Shown: positions 22,688-32,010, numbered from the stretch's first letter. The stretch is DNA of 55,664 bases from Desulfobacula sp. (GCF_014237455.1 NZ_JABZFL010000099.1:1-55664), one strand, 5' to 3'. The notes: generated by a model from the letters alone, not told the origin. Numbers and translations are program-made.

Positions 22688-23867
22688 TCAGGAAGAATTT
22701 AAAAACTGATTTGGTAACCCTTTAATGATCGTCATTTTCCCTTCTTTGCACTTGGGGCAACATAAAAGATCATGGCCGGTCAATCTGTGCATCATCTCAA
22801 GATATGTCTCTTCTGTTTTCTGAGGTATTTTGGCATCAGGATCAATCAGCTTTCGGATAAGCTTGATCGCTTGCTTTTTATTCCTGTGTGATAAAAATCC
22901 AAAATACCGAATTTTCATAAAATTATGCGGGAGCACATGAAGCAGGAACCTGCGGATAAACTCATGAGCAGATACTGTCATTGTTTTGGATGTATTATTG
23001 TCAGCCCTGTCCCTGTATTCAAAACATACCTGGCCATTATCAATGGATTTGATCCGGTTGTTTGATATGGCTACTCTGTGGGTATAGCGGCCAAGATACT
23101 CAAGCACCTGTTCAGGACCGGCAAAAGGACGTTTGGCATAGGTGTTCCATTTCACCATAAAAAGTGACTGAACAAAACTTTTGAATTCCTGCTTAGACTT
23201 ATATTTTGCCATTTTGCCTTCTAAAGACAGTTCATTATTCAAATATGCTTTTTTTAAAAGCCCAAGATATCGTTTCTTGAACTCTTTTGACAGAGACTGC
23301 ACCCTGCACCCTGAACAGAAACGATTTTTTTGAAGGATTCCATCGGTTTTTATCAAAGGAGAGAGCGCCTCCTGCAACAAGGCAATGAATATGAAAATGA
23401 TCTGTAAGCTTTTGCGACCAGGTGTGAAGAACACTAATAAACCCAAGTTGCCCTTGGACCTTCCACTGCGGATCACGTGCAAACACCTGCAATGTCTGAC
23501 TGACAGCAGCAAAAAGATAACTCAACATGATTTTTGGATTAAGCAATATGATGGGATTAAGCTCATGGGGTATGGTAAAGACCATATGAAAATAATTGCA
23601 GGGCAGCAAATCTGCCGTTCGATCATTGAGCCATTTTTCTTTCACCATGGTCTGGCATTTGGGGCAGTGCCTGTCCCTACAGGAGTTATAGGCAATTCGT
23701 TCAAAACTGCAATGGTCACACTGTTCAACATGACCCCCAAGTTGAGCAGTACGGCAAATCTTAATCTTGTGCATGACCTTAAGTTTTTTGTAAGGCAGAT
23801 TCGTTTGTTTCTGGTATTCCTTGCCGTAAAGACGAAAGATATCTCCAACTTCATGTTTGTTTTTCAT
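22688..23867 (-). pseudogene. IS91-family (Y2, HUH) transposase, frameshifted
   Basis: The N-terminal part has a zinc-binding segment 'NSCRDRHCPKCQTM' and the HUH nuclease motif in 'DHFHIHCLVAGGALSFDKN'. The C-terminal part, in another frame, has 'WNTYAKRPFAGPEQVLEYLG', 'RYTHRVAISNNRIKS' and a last zinc pair 'LLCCPKCKEGKMTI'. The break is a 7-bp tandem duplication, TGCACCC twice at 23298-23311. Removing one copy restores the frame 'FRVQSLSKEFKKRYL'. Such enzymes move DNA by rolling-circle transposition. The ATG overlaps the stop of the upstream recombinase (ATGA), so the pair was translationally coupled. It ends with TGA at 22690-22688. Confidence 0.85.
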
Positions 23868-24726
23868 TTTTTCCCCTCCTGATCCCCATACATACAGTCA
23901 AGAGGGCTTTTAAGTTCTGTTACTCTTTCTTGTACCAGGTGAAGATAAATGAGGGTGGTTTTTATGGAAGAATGCCCAAGGAGTCGTTTGATGGTGTAAA
24001 GATCTGTTCCCTGGGTAAGGAGGTGAGTTGCAAAGCTATGCCTGAGAGTGTGTATCCCTCGTCCTCTTTTTATGCAGGCTTTTTTTTTGCGATGTCATAA
24101 GCTGAGCTGGCCCCTGAATAGCCAATGTGTTTTTCTTTATCATAACCGGGGAAAATCCATTTGCCGGGTTTATATTTTTGCCAATATACTCTGAGTTCAT
24201 CAAGCAAATGACTGGATAAGACTGTATAACGATCTTTTTTGCCCTTGCCTTGTTCTACCCTGATCATCATTCTTGAAGGGTCACTTTCAATATGTCTGGG
24301 TTCAAGTCTTACAACTTCACTGATTCTAAGGCCTGCACTGTATACCGTTTTAAGCAAAGTTCTGTGTTTAAGGTTGGCTGTAGATTCAAACAATTTTTTC
24401 ACTTCTTTAATACTCAAAATATTTGGAAGCTTTTTGATTCTTGGTCTTGGGGGTAATTTAAAGTTAGTCTCATCCCATTGCAGAATATTTTTATAAAAAT
24501 AAGAAAGCCCAGACAAATGAACATTGCAACTTCCCCAGGATAATTTGCATTCTTGAAAAAGATGGAGCAGATATTCCTGGATCTGTTCGTTATTAATCAG
24601 ATCCGGAGATTTGTTGTGAAATTTTGCAAGCCTCTTAACCGCAGCCAAATAATTTTTTATGGTGTAGGGTGAAAGCCGATGAAGAATCATGTGATTGACA
24701 AATTGGGTTCTAAGATCATGGCCCAT
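23864..24726 (-). pseudogene. Tyrosine recombinase (XerD/phage integrase type), frameshifted at an A9 run
   Basis: The N-terminal SAM-like domain ('LSPYTIKNYLAAVKRLAKFH') and part of the catalytic domain ('VYSAGLRISEVVRLEPRHIE', with the first Arg) are in one frame up to 'AKKKPA' and a TAA. The second half, '[17 protein letters not shown]' and '[20 protein letters not shown]', carries the H-R-H-Y residues but is one frame away. The break lies at nine A residues (24081-24089 on the plus strand). Ten (or seven) would restore a protein of about 287 residues ending in TGA at 23864. The slip could be real decay, a sequencing error or a slippage site. Its stop overlaps the transposase start. Confidence 0.82.
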
Positions 24727-25028
24727 TGTAATACCTCCTTGATAAAAATTAATAAAACCGGCCGATGATTAAGCCGCAGGAAGTATTGTAGATTTATTTT
24801 GAAAAAATGAAAATGTTGATTGAATTTTAGCAGTTGGGACGCACACTTCCGCGAAGCGGTTCAGTTCTCCCTGTAAGTCTCCCCTTTATTGAAAATTATC
24901 CAATTACACATGCCGTATCTGATTTTTTTTATCCCCAGGTGCAATAGTAAACTTGATTGGTTCAGGGAGAATCTGCTGGAATGTTCTTTATATCAGATCA
25001 ACTGACCAATCGATTAATTTTCTATCTA
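24727..25028. other. Intergenic beside the IS91-type element
   Basis: The stretch holds the promoter and ribosome-binding region of the recombinase, then AT-rich sequence. A perfect small hairpin, CCGC-GAA-GCGG (24849-24859), is followed by GTTCAGTTC and may mark the element end. I see no gene. Confidence 0.4.
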
Positions 25029-25503
25029 TTATAGATTGCCGTCACAGCTATATCCATTTTTATTGCGGATAGTGCCATCAGGACAAATAACATTGGCCCA
25101 CACAGTAGAGCTTAAACCTACTTTTTTTAAATTGGCGTTTTTAAAATTGGCACTTTGAAGATTAGAACCACTGATAATCGCTCCGGTTAAATCAGCACCT
25201 TCAAAATTGCAATCAGACAAGTCGCATGCACGTAAATCAGCACCTTTTAAATTCGCATTACGAAAATCGCTTCCACATAATACTGACAAATGGAAAATGG
25301 TATTGGTAAGATTTGCCTTCTGAAAATTTACATTACGCAAAGTAGCATTTTTAAAATTGACACCGCTTAATTTACATTTTTTTAGAGATGCCCCGCTCAG
25401 ATCACTCCTCCATATCAGTATCAGCATAAGCTACAGACATTAACGATAAACTTAAAATAATAACCCCAATTGTTAATAGAGAAAAAGCAATTCTCGGTCA
25501 CAT
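25029..25503 (-). pseudogene. Secreted pentapeptide-repeat protein, broken at its N-terminus
   Basis: From about 25427 downward one frame encodes roughly 100 residues of A(D/N)LXX repeats (SDLSGASLKK, 'FRNANLKGADLRACDLSDCN', 'FEGADLTGAIISGSNLQSAN') ending in a cysteine pair, 'VICPDGTIRNKNGYSCDG'. Upstream, in another frame, a good signal peptide reads IAFSLLTIGVIILSLSLMSV then AYADTDMEE and a stop. Joining the two would give a normal exported pentapeptide protein. Its own start also looks lost: ATG is followed at once by TGA (25503-25498). Two lesions make a real product unlikely. Confidence 0.65.
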
Positions 25504-25558
25504 ATCATTTTTAAGCTTAGCGCACCTGTTTTTTCATCGGAGCATACCGCCTTCAAGG

Positions 25559-25779
25559 TTAACAGGCTTCATGTGTCAGTTCATCTGTTGGCGCCTGATT
25601 CAGAATATCCCGTAGCTGGGTATCTTGGGAATGGATTCTATGTTAAACATGGTTTTTAAATTGTTCAAATTCCAGGCTTTTTGCAATCTGCGCTGGAAAG
25701 TAAGTAGCGAGGGATCCTGAAAATACATTATGGCAAAACCGGTCATGAAAAAATCATGCAGTCTGTCTTTAATCCTGTC
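25559..25779 (-). pseudogene. Transposase fragment (ISNCY/IS4-like N-terminal region)
   Basis: The minus strand reads 'DFFMTGFAIMYFQDPSLLTF', 'NLNNLKTMFNIESIPK' and, after a frameshift, 'TQLRDILNQAPTDELTHEA' to a stop. This matches a family of DDE transposases whose N-termini contain 'L.D..MSGFAMF.L..PSLL.F' and 'NL...FGI..IP.DTQ.R.ILD'. Only about 70 codons remain. It is a relic of another insertion in this region. Confidence 0.6.
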
Positions 25780-26115
25780 TGCTTCACGGCTTGCGCGTTA
25801 AGACCGCCTGGTGTTTGAGCGTGGCGAGTTCAGGCGGTTAGCGAAAGACATCTTAGAACTTGTCACAATGGCCATCCGGCGGACGTAAGGTAAGCAGCCT
25901 GGAACGGGTTATGGTAAATTTCTTATGGCAAATATCCAGACTGTCTGAATAAATAAGGGGCAAACACTTTTGATGATTCAATAAAAGCTCTTTTACCCCT
26001 TAAATTCGTATCGGCAGGCATATTAAATTTTATCAGTTTTCAGCCAGCAGTTCAAAATGAGCTTGTGGATGGACACAAGCCGGGCAGCCTTCAAGGCCTG
26101 AAAATATTTTAACCT
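25780..26115. other. Intergenic, decayed insertion DNA
   Basis: There is no gene. GACCGCCTGG... and ...CAGGCGGTTA at about 25802-25840 form an inverted pair, and AAGGGGCAAA/TTACCCCTT occurs near 25957-26000. These may be terminal fragments of the ISNCY/IS4-like element, but the limits are unclear. Confidence 0.35.
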
Positions 26116-27870
26116 TCACTCCCGGCCTGCCCCAAAACCGTTTTTACTTGTTAAACGGTATCCTTTCCATCCCCTTTTTTGTTTCTCCTGGCCGTGGTTT
26201 ATGGGTTCTCTTTGTTGCATTAACCGCCCTTTATGGATCTTCCTGGGTTGTGCTGACTGTGACTTCTGGATCTTTCTTTGTTGCATTAACCGTGCTTCAT
26301 GGATTTTTCTGGATTGTGTTAATCGTTTTTTTTGAACTTTTATGGGTCGTGTTAACTGAGCTTTTTGAATTTTCCTGGGTTGTGGCGACCGGGCTTTCTG
26401 GATTTTTATGGGTTGCCTATGCTTTTTTTTCACCTGGCCCATCCGTGGAGGGATAATCGGCTGTGAAATATGCGTCCGTTTTACCAGCGCTCTTTTTTTT
26501 AAGTCTTTTGTTTTAGTAATAGAAATTCTTTTTTGCTGTCGCTGTGTTTTAACTTTTTCCAATGCTGAGTAATGGGGTCGAATGCGAGGAGGACTGTTAG
26601 AAAAATGATGGCGTTTACGGTCTTTTTTTATTTTTCTGATATCATGTATCCTGCCAACAGAACGGTATCTCGCCTTAATTTGGTCTCTTTGAATATTATG
26701 CAACCGAACCTTGCGATAATCCCGGTGACGGTAAAGCTGATTTCTGGCAATAATAATCGCGTGAGCATAGTTAACGTGTGATCGATGAAGATTGTATCTG
26801 GGTTGTTTGGGAAATCGGTGACTGTAACGGCCCCAATGGCGGTGACTATAATACCTTTCATACCAAGCCAACGGATACCATCCAATATAGATACCGCTGC
26901 TGACCCAGGAAACCCGACCGGGATACCAGCCAAAGCTGATGCCGACACTAGATAAGCTAACGCTTACAATCGGGGGCGTCCAATACCAACGTCCACTTGT
27001 AAAAAGCCAACTCCCGTAGTGGTGAGTAACATACCCAAAAGGTTCCGCCGGGATCCAGCACTGGTCTCCATTCCAAAGTGTCCAATGGCCGATCGAGTAG
27101 GGCGACCAACCGACTGCTATCGCTGTGGGGCGCCAAAACCTATGGTGCCTGCCTCTATAATAGACGTTTTCCCAAATTCCGTTTTTATCAAGCGCATAGG
27201 CTTCATAGGTAAGATTATTTGGCAAGTATTTTCGAGACTCCTGGCTGCTCAAACGGGATTGCCAGATATTTTCCCTCATGTAATTCCAGTTGTTCCAGTT
27301 GACATTTAACAATGGTTCAGATGTCGATATTCCAATATCATCGGCCATCAATGCGGATGAGCCAGCTAAGACTTCGTATTCAGTATCACCAGAATTATGA
27401 ACAAAATCCAAACGACCCTTCAGGGCTATAAATTCCGCAGAATTTTCTCCAACCGTAACGTCGAAGACAACTTTATCTGAAGAGTGGGCGGTTCCGAATG
27501 GAGTAATAACTTCAATCTCGGTCTGAAAGTCGGAACTCTGAAAGCGTGCCGTGCCGGATAACAAGTGTATGGAAGTAACATTGGCTCCAAGTCTTTCAAC
27601 CCGTACCTGTGTATTTTCCCTCATTCTTAAAAGAGTGTAATTCGGAATAATTATTTCCACCCGGGTCTTTTCAGAGGAAGATATAAGATCATTAACCCCG
27701 AATGGTGAATCTTCAATCAAGGAAATCCAATCTTGCTTCTCTTCAACATATCGAAGCAGTTCATTGCCTTCGATCCGGGTAATACGTCCGACAAATGCAG
27801 CATCTTTAGAAAAAACGACCGCAGAAGTAAATAAAATAAACAGTGTTACCAGGCAAATTATTTTTTTCAT
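26116..27870 (-). CDS. FecR-domain secreted protein with aromatic middle (DUF6600-like) and basic repeat tail
   Basis: 584 residues. Residues 1-21 are a signal peptide. A FecR-like domain follows at about 25-180, with 'LISSSEKTRVEIIIPNYTLL', then 'VRVERLGANVTSIHLLSGTA' and 'FDVTVGENSAEFIALKGRLD'. The middle (about 210-360) is rich in Trp, Tyr, Gly and His in the DUF6600 style ('WSPYSIGHWTLWNGDQCWIP'). The last 160 residues are very basic, with repeats of about 12 residues such as 'QPRKIQKAQLTRPIKVQ'. It is probably an envelope or matrix protein; the tail could bind polyanions. The start at 27870 has GGAG upstream. It is an intact gene between IS relics. Confidence 0.8.
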   Translation of the reverse strand: MKKIICLVTLFILFTSAVVFSKDAAFVGRITRIEGNELLRYVEEKQDWISLIEDSPFGVNDLISSSEKTRVEIIIPNYTLLRMRENTQVRVERLGANVTSIHLLSGTARFQSSDFQTEIEVITPFGTAHSSDKVVFDVTVGENSAEFIALKGRLDFVHNSGDTEYEVLAGSSALMADDIGISTSEPLLNVNWNNWNYMRENIWQSRLSSQESRKYLPNNLTYEAYALDKNGIWENVYYRGRHHRFWRPTAIAVGWSPYSIGHWTLWNGDQCWIPAEPFGYVTHHYGSWLFTSGRWYWTPPIVSVSLSSVGISFGWYPGRVSWVSSGIYIGWYPLAWYERYYSHRHWGRYSHRFPKQPRYNLHRSHVNYAHAIIIARNQLYRHRDYRKVRLHNIQRDQIKARYRSVGRIHDIRKIKKDRKRHHFSNSPPRIRPHYSALEKVKTQRQQKRISITKTKDLKKRALVKRTHISQPIIPPRMGQVKKKHRQPIKIQKARSPQPRKIQKAQLTRPIKVQKKRLTQSRKIHEARLMQQRKIQKSQSAQPRKIHKGRLMQQREPINHGQEKQKRGWKGYRLTSKNGFGAGRE

Positions 27871-28265
27871 GATAATCTCCAATTTTAGTTTATTAATTGA
27901 TCGTTTTGATCATTTATTAAAAAATAATAGAGCAAAGGGTGTGCCAAAAATAAAAATATCTTTTAATAGATTGAATTTACAGCAGATGTTTAAATATTAT
28001 GCAAAATAAGCATTGATACTGAACCGGTGATATTGTGTACTTTTTACTCAGGACGATGTATCCAGGTGTATATAAATTACCCATAGATGGCGGGGAAAAT
28101 CGTAACAAACAAAACTGACCACATCACTTCCCAAAAACTACACCATCACAAACTTACCAATAATTTGTACCATAAATACATTGGCGCCTAACAATCTTAT
28201 TTTTGTTCAAATCCGGGAAAATAATTTTCAGAATAAGGTGGGTATATTAAATTTAATTTTCATTT
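27871..28265. other. Intergenic, nothing recognised
   Basis: AT-rich sequence. It should contain the promoter of the FecR-like gene near 27.9 kb. I see no RNA gene, clear repeat or coding region here. The truncated IS4-type fragment begins at its right-hand edge. Confidence 0.4.
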
Positions 28266-28712
28266 GGACTTGAGCAGCTTCAATTCGTTTTTGAAAATCT
28301 TTACAAGCAGGCTGTAAGCGTGCTTCCACAAGAGTATAAATCACTTGGAGAGCTGATATCCATTGATGGTAGTTTGATTGATGCTGTTTTTTCAATGTAT
28401 TGGGCTGATTATCGCAGAGGATCTAAAAAAGCTAAAGCCCACTGCGGGTTTGATATTAACAGAGGTATACCAAATAAAATATTCCTGACTGATGGCAAAG
28501 CAGGCGAACGTCCCTTTGTAAGCCGTATACTTTCAAAAGGTCAAACAGGAGTTATGGACAGAGAATATCAGTTTCATAAGGATTTTGACCTGCTTCAAGA
28601 AGAGAATAAACATTTTGTCTGCCGAATTAAAGCAAAAACCATGAGGACGATCTTAAAAGAAAATGCTATTGATCCAGATAGTCAAATTTTCAACAATATG
28701 GGAAAGGCATAA
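28266..28712 (+). pseudogene. IS4-family transposase, internal fragment
   Basis: About 148 codons read 'FENLYKQAVSVLPQEYKSL', 'LISIDGSLIDAVFSMYWADY', 'KAHCGFDINRGIPNKIFLTD' and 'GQTGVMDREYQFHKDFDLLQ'. 'SIDGS' and 'VMDREY' supply the first two acidic residues of the DDE triad. The third (YREKW region) and the N-terminal helical domain are missing, so this is a truncated copy. It ends at TAA, 28 bp before the sensor kinase stop. Confidence 0.78.
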
Positions 28713-28739
28713 CCAAATTAATCAAGATTCCATTACATT

Positions 28740-30665
28740 TTATTTGACAATCTTTTCATGAAAAGGAAAAAAGCAGGTTACAATCGTCATGCCGTCACAT
28801 GCAGGTCCGGCAATTTTTTTGCAGTCTTGTATTGAACCCGGACAGGCGTCCTTGTTTTTGGGAATACGTTGACATCGGTTTGATGTCATGGAGATTTTAA
28901 AATTATATCTTTCTGAAAATATTTTCATTCGCAGAAGGTCAGCTCCTTTTCCCCCCGCATTAAAATCAAAGGGTCGTTTTGATGAGTAATCCAGTATATC
29001 CTGGGTGGAGAAAAAACCTTCAAAAATTCTTTTTTGGGCTTCTTCGGTAAGTCCGATCCCATGATCTTTTACCACAAATTCCACACCTTTGTCTTTTTGA
29101 TGCGTAAAGATCTCTATTTTTCCTCCATCCGGTGTGTTTTCAATGGCATTCCGAATAAGGCCATCCACAGTTTTTCTTAATGGTTCAGAAGGAATCCATA
29201 TCGGGGAAGAAGCTTTAAGATGGGTCACCAGAGAGATATTTCTATGGGCCATATCAGGCTGAATGGCTTTGATCCTTTTTTCAACAAACGGATTCAGAAA
29301 AATATTTATGACAACAGGATCACGGGTGCTGAAAATGTCTTCAATCTTTTGTCTTACTTTGGCAATAACCCCTTTTTCTCCGGTTTCCTCTGCAATAAGG
29401 GCTTCAAATTCATCCTGGCATTGTTCAAGAATAAGGGAAAAGAATTCATGATGAAAGACTTCCTTTTTTTCAACAATATCATAGACTTCACCTTCAATCC
29501 CAATAATACGATCCAGGTTTCTTTGTATCCTTTCAAAAGTTGGCCGCCATGTTTCTTCGGGAAGATCCCTCAGCCTTCTTGAAAGGATTTTAAAAGAGCT
29601 TAAAAGAATTGCCACAGGCGTCTTCAGTTCATGGGACAAATGGCTGATCATTTTATCTTTCGCACGGTTCAGGCTTTTTAACTCTTCATACGCTTTTCTC
29701 AATTCCCTTGATACCCTGGCATTTTCGATTGAAAGCGCAACGGTAGCTGAAAGAGTGTTCAAGGTTTCAAGGTCTGTATCATCAAAATCCCCTGTTTTTT
29801 TATTATCGGCTGCCAGTATGCCAATAATGCGATCTTTATTCCTTAAAGGAACTAATACGACATTTTTAATTTTGTATCCGATTTTTCGGTCCCTTGATTG
29901 ATAGTGGCTCAGGTCATCGGAAAAGTTATTGACAATCATGGGATTGCCGGTCTTTACCACCTGACCGGACAGGAGCTCATCCAGTGAAAAATGAGCTTTT
30001 TCAATACGTTCCCGTGTGTTTGGATCATCGTGGGCGGCACTTAAAAAATAAAATCCTTTTTGACTCTTATCCAGTAAAATTGTATTGGCGCTTTCAGTAC
30101 CAAGGAGTTCTTTGATTTCAGTGTTTACGTAAAAAAGGAGTTTTCTTAAGTCGGGGTATCGGGGTAGCGCCTGGCTGATTCGGTTCATGGCGCTGCGATT
30201 GCGTTTGATCCGTTTTTCCATGGTCACATCCCTGAGGACAATAATCATCCCTTCAGGATTATTATTCTGATCCTTGTCCACGCCGATTCGAATTATCACA
30301 TCCAAAATTTTGCCGTCTTTTGTAAGCCGTTTGGTGTTTATTCGCAGGACGTTTTTTCGGATGGGCAGGGCTTTAATCCTGTTGATCAGTTCATCCCTAA
30401 GGAAGTCAGGGATATATTTCCCCCCTTCTTCACCTTTCAATTCTTCTAACGTCCAGCCAAAGGTTTTGGTAAACGCTGGGTTCAAATAAGTAATCTGCCA
30501 TTTTGCATCCCTGACAAGGACGGGATAGGGCAGGAATTTTAAAAATCTCTTATAGTTTCTTCTTGCCGTCCGATTGACCTGTTCGGTTTCTTCGGATTTC
30601 AGGGATTCTTTTTCCAGGGCTTTTATCCTGAGCTCTAATTCTTTATATGTGGGGTTTTGAATCAT
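28740..30665 (-). CDS. PAS-GAF sensor histidine kinase with cysteine-rich C-terminus
   Basis: 641 residues without transmembrane segments, so cytoplasmic. Order: a short coiled coil (10-35), PAS with PAC (about 40-160), GAF (about 175-320), dimerisation and phospho-acceptor helix with 'SHLSHELKTPVAI' (His near 344), and HATPase with N box 'LIRNAIENTPDGG' (about 505), 'VKDHGIGLT' and 'GGKGADLLRMK'. Just before the C-terminus lie four cysteines (about 598, 608, 615, 623) in 'RCQRIPKNKDACPGSIQDCK', a pattern I recall from other desulfobacterial kinases that may bind a metal or cluster. The start is ATG 30665 after AGGGA. No response regulator adjoins it. Confidence 0.87.
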   Translation of the reverse strand: MIQNPTYKELELRIKALEKESLKSEETEQVNRTARRNYKRFLKFLPYPVLVRDAKWQITYLNPAFTKTFGWTLEELKGEEGGKYIPDFLRDELINRIKALPIRKNVLRINTKRLTKDGKILDVIIRIGVDKDQNNNPEGMIIVLRDVTMEKRIKRNRSAMNRISQALPRYPDLRKLLFYVNTEIKELLGTESANTILLDKSQKGFYFLSAAHDDPNTRERIEKAHFSLDELLSGQVVKTGNPMIVNNFSDDLSHYQSRDRKIGYKIKNVVLVPLRNKDRIIGILAADNKKTGDFDDTDLETLNTLSATVALSIENARVSRELRKAYEELKSLNRAKDKMISHLSHELKTPVAILLSSFKILSRRLRDLPEETWRPTFERIQRNLDRIIGIEGEVYDIVEKKEVFHHEFFSLILEQCQDEFEALIAEETGEKGVIAKVRQKIEDIFSTRDPVVINIFLNPFVEKRIKAIQPDMAHRNISLVTHLKASSPIWIPSEPLRKTVDGLIRNAIENTPDGGKIEIFTHQKDKGVEFVVKDHGIGLTEEAQKRIFEGFFSTQDILDYSSKRPFDFNAGGKGADLLRMKIFSERYNFKISMTSNRCQRIPKNKDACPGSIQDCKKIAGPACDGMTIVTCFFPFHEKIVK

Positions 30666-30830
30666 TGCATTCCCTGACGAAGTTAGAAATATTAACAAAA
30701 GATGGTATAAATAGCTTTGATTACCAATTGCTGTTAGTACTGTAAAGAAAAATTTATTTGATTTTTTAGTGATTTCAAGTTAAAGGCATTCTTTGAACAA
30801 AAGTTTTTGTACCGCCAAAAAGGAGGAAAC

Positions 30831-31520
30831 ATGGACAGCGAATCATATGGACAACACATTATTTTTATCACCATTTTAATATTTATTTTTTTCTTGAGCT
30901 ATTGTTCACTCCCGGAAACTGATACTTTGATGAGTGAGCACAAAATATCAAAAAAAGCGCAAACCAAAATTCTTCAGCCCCGAAATAATGAAGAAAAAGC
31001 AGTTCAAGAGGAATCTGTTGTAAAAAAATCCGAGGAGATTAAATCGGATACAACTACTGCACCAACTGAGGAATCGTCTGTTCTCTTACAGGAAGCCAAA
31101 GTTGAGGAGCAAACGATTAAAACCGTAACAGGGAATGGGGAAAAAATACTGCAAATAGATGTAATTTCAATGGAGAATCCCTTATATAAAGTACATAAAA
31201 AAGGGATCGTACAATTTACCCATAAAAGGCATGTGGAAGAATATTTAATTGCCTGTGGCAGATGCCACCATGATGAAACAGGAAAACCATTGAATTTAAC
31301 TGCTAATGATGATCCCAAAGGATGTATTGAGTGTCATAAGGAAACAGAGAAACCAAAGGGTGAAAAACTTGAGAAAAAAGAAAAAATAGCAAAATATCAT
31401 TTTGAAGCCCTCCATGCCAACTGCATTGACTGCCACAAGGATTATAACAAGAAAAAAGGGGATCCCAAGGGCAAGGTGCCGGCACCGGCATCCTGCACAA
31501 ATTGCCATCCAAAGAAATAA
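30831..31520 (+). CDS. Class III-type cytochrome c, four haem motifs, membrane-tethered
   Basis: 229 residues. One hydrophobic segment (about 9-27) ends 'FFLSYCSLPETD'; it is either a membrane anchor or a poor lipobox, because Tyr at -1 is unusual. A charged, low-complexity linker (30-110) follows. The C-terminal domain has four CXXCH motifs: CGRCH, CIECH, CIDCH and CTNCH. Further His residues ('VHKKGIVQFTHKRHVEE' and 'KYHFEALHANC') can serve as axial ligands. It is related to the periplasmic tetrahaem cytochromes c3 of sulfate reducers. Start at 30831, GGAGG upstream. It should carry electrons at the periplasmic side; the redox partner is not adjacent. Confidence 0.87.
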   Translation: MDSESYGQHIIFITILIFIFFLSYCSLPETDTLMSEHKISKKAQTKILQPRNNEEKAVQEESVVKKSEEIKSDTTTAPTEESSVLLQEAKVEEQTIKTVTGNGEKILQIDVISMENPLYKVHKKGIVQFTHKRHVEEYLIACGRCHHDETGKPLNLTANDDPKGCIECHKETEKPKGEKLEKKEKIAKYHFEALHANCIDCHKDYNKKKGDPKGKVPAPASCTNCHPKK

Positions 31521-31576
31521 GCAATACTGGCAAACCAGCCGAATTGTCAGGCATAACAGGCAAAGTTCTGTCTGGA

Positions 31577-31960
31577 TCAGATATCGGGATTGGTTTTTTT
31601 GGAGTTGTGACGCCAGCAGTATTGTTTACTGCATCCAGGCATCATAAATGTTTTTTCAATGGTCTGTTTATGGGCAAAATTGTCGAGAATCTTTAATGCA
31701 TTCCCGGTAACAAAAGAGATGAGTTTAATATCGCTCTCAACGATTAAATCCGCAGGTTTCGTAGAAATAGCACCACATACCAGAACGGAAACCTTCATTT
31801 TTTTAAGAATTTTTATCAGATCAGAAGGTATTGCAGGCTTAAAGGATTTATATTCTTTTTTTATTATCCTCTGGTTTTCAATTTGCGTGACAAGAAGTGT
31901 GCCCGCAGCATCAAAAACAGGCGAGACTCGGTTTCCCCAGACGGTTATTGCTAGTTTCAA
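31577..31960 (-). CDS. NifX/NifB-type dinitrogenase iron-molybdenum cofactor family protein
   Basis: 127 residues of the Nitro_FeMo-Co fold: 'MKLAITVWGNRVSPVFDAAG' and 'LKKMKVSVLVCGAISTKPAD'. Such small proteins bind iron-sulfur or iron-molybdenum clusters and are common, outside nitrogen fixation, in sulfate reducers. The tail 'MMPGCSKQYCWRH' adds cysteine and histidine ligands. The start codon is TTG with GGAGG six bases upstream. A sigma-54-type promoter lies 35-50 bp before it, and a dyad lies about 125 bp further up. The gene for a sigma-54 activator is the next one upstream, so control by that activator is likely. Confidence 0.85.
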   Translation of the reverse strand: MKLAITVWGNRVSPVFDAAGTLLVTQIENQRIIKKEYKSFKPAIPSDLIKILKKMKVSVLVCGAISTKPADLIVESDIKLISFVTGNALKILDNFAHKQTIEKTFMMPGCSKQYCWRHNSKKTNPDI

Positions 31961-31993
31961 TGATATCCTCCATTTGTTCTGATTTCATACGAA

Positions 31994-32010
31994 ATGCAAA
32001 GCATGTGCCT
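31994..32010 (-). promoter_or_regulatory. Sigma-54 promoter of the NifX-like gene
   Basis: On the minus strand, AGGCACATGCTTTGCAT contains GG and GC with exactly ten bases between, matching the TGGCAC-N5-TTGCA consensus at ten of eleven positions. The expected transcription start, near 31984, leaves a leader of about 24 nt with the ribosome-binding site. Confidence 0.75.

Larger units (their letters stand above)
22688..24726 (-). mobile_element. IS91-type element with accessory tyrosine recombinase (gene extent only)
   Basis: A tyrosine recombinase gene and an IS91-type transposase gene overlap in one operon, an arrangement known for some IS91-family elements. Both genes carry a frameshift. 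I could not define the two ends of the element. A small CCGC-GAA-GCGG hairpin at 24849-24859 is one candidate for a terminal structure. The right-hand ribosome-binding site (GGAGGT) before the recombinase ATG is intact. Confidence 0.65.

Noticed and set aside
26148-26456. 102-codon plus-strand hydrophobic frame
   Set aside because: It is the antisense of the Lys/Gln/Arg repeat tail of the FecR-like gene; antisense of such codons reads as hydrophobic residues.
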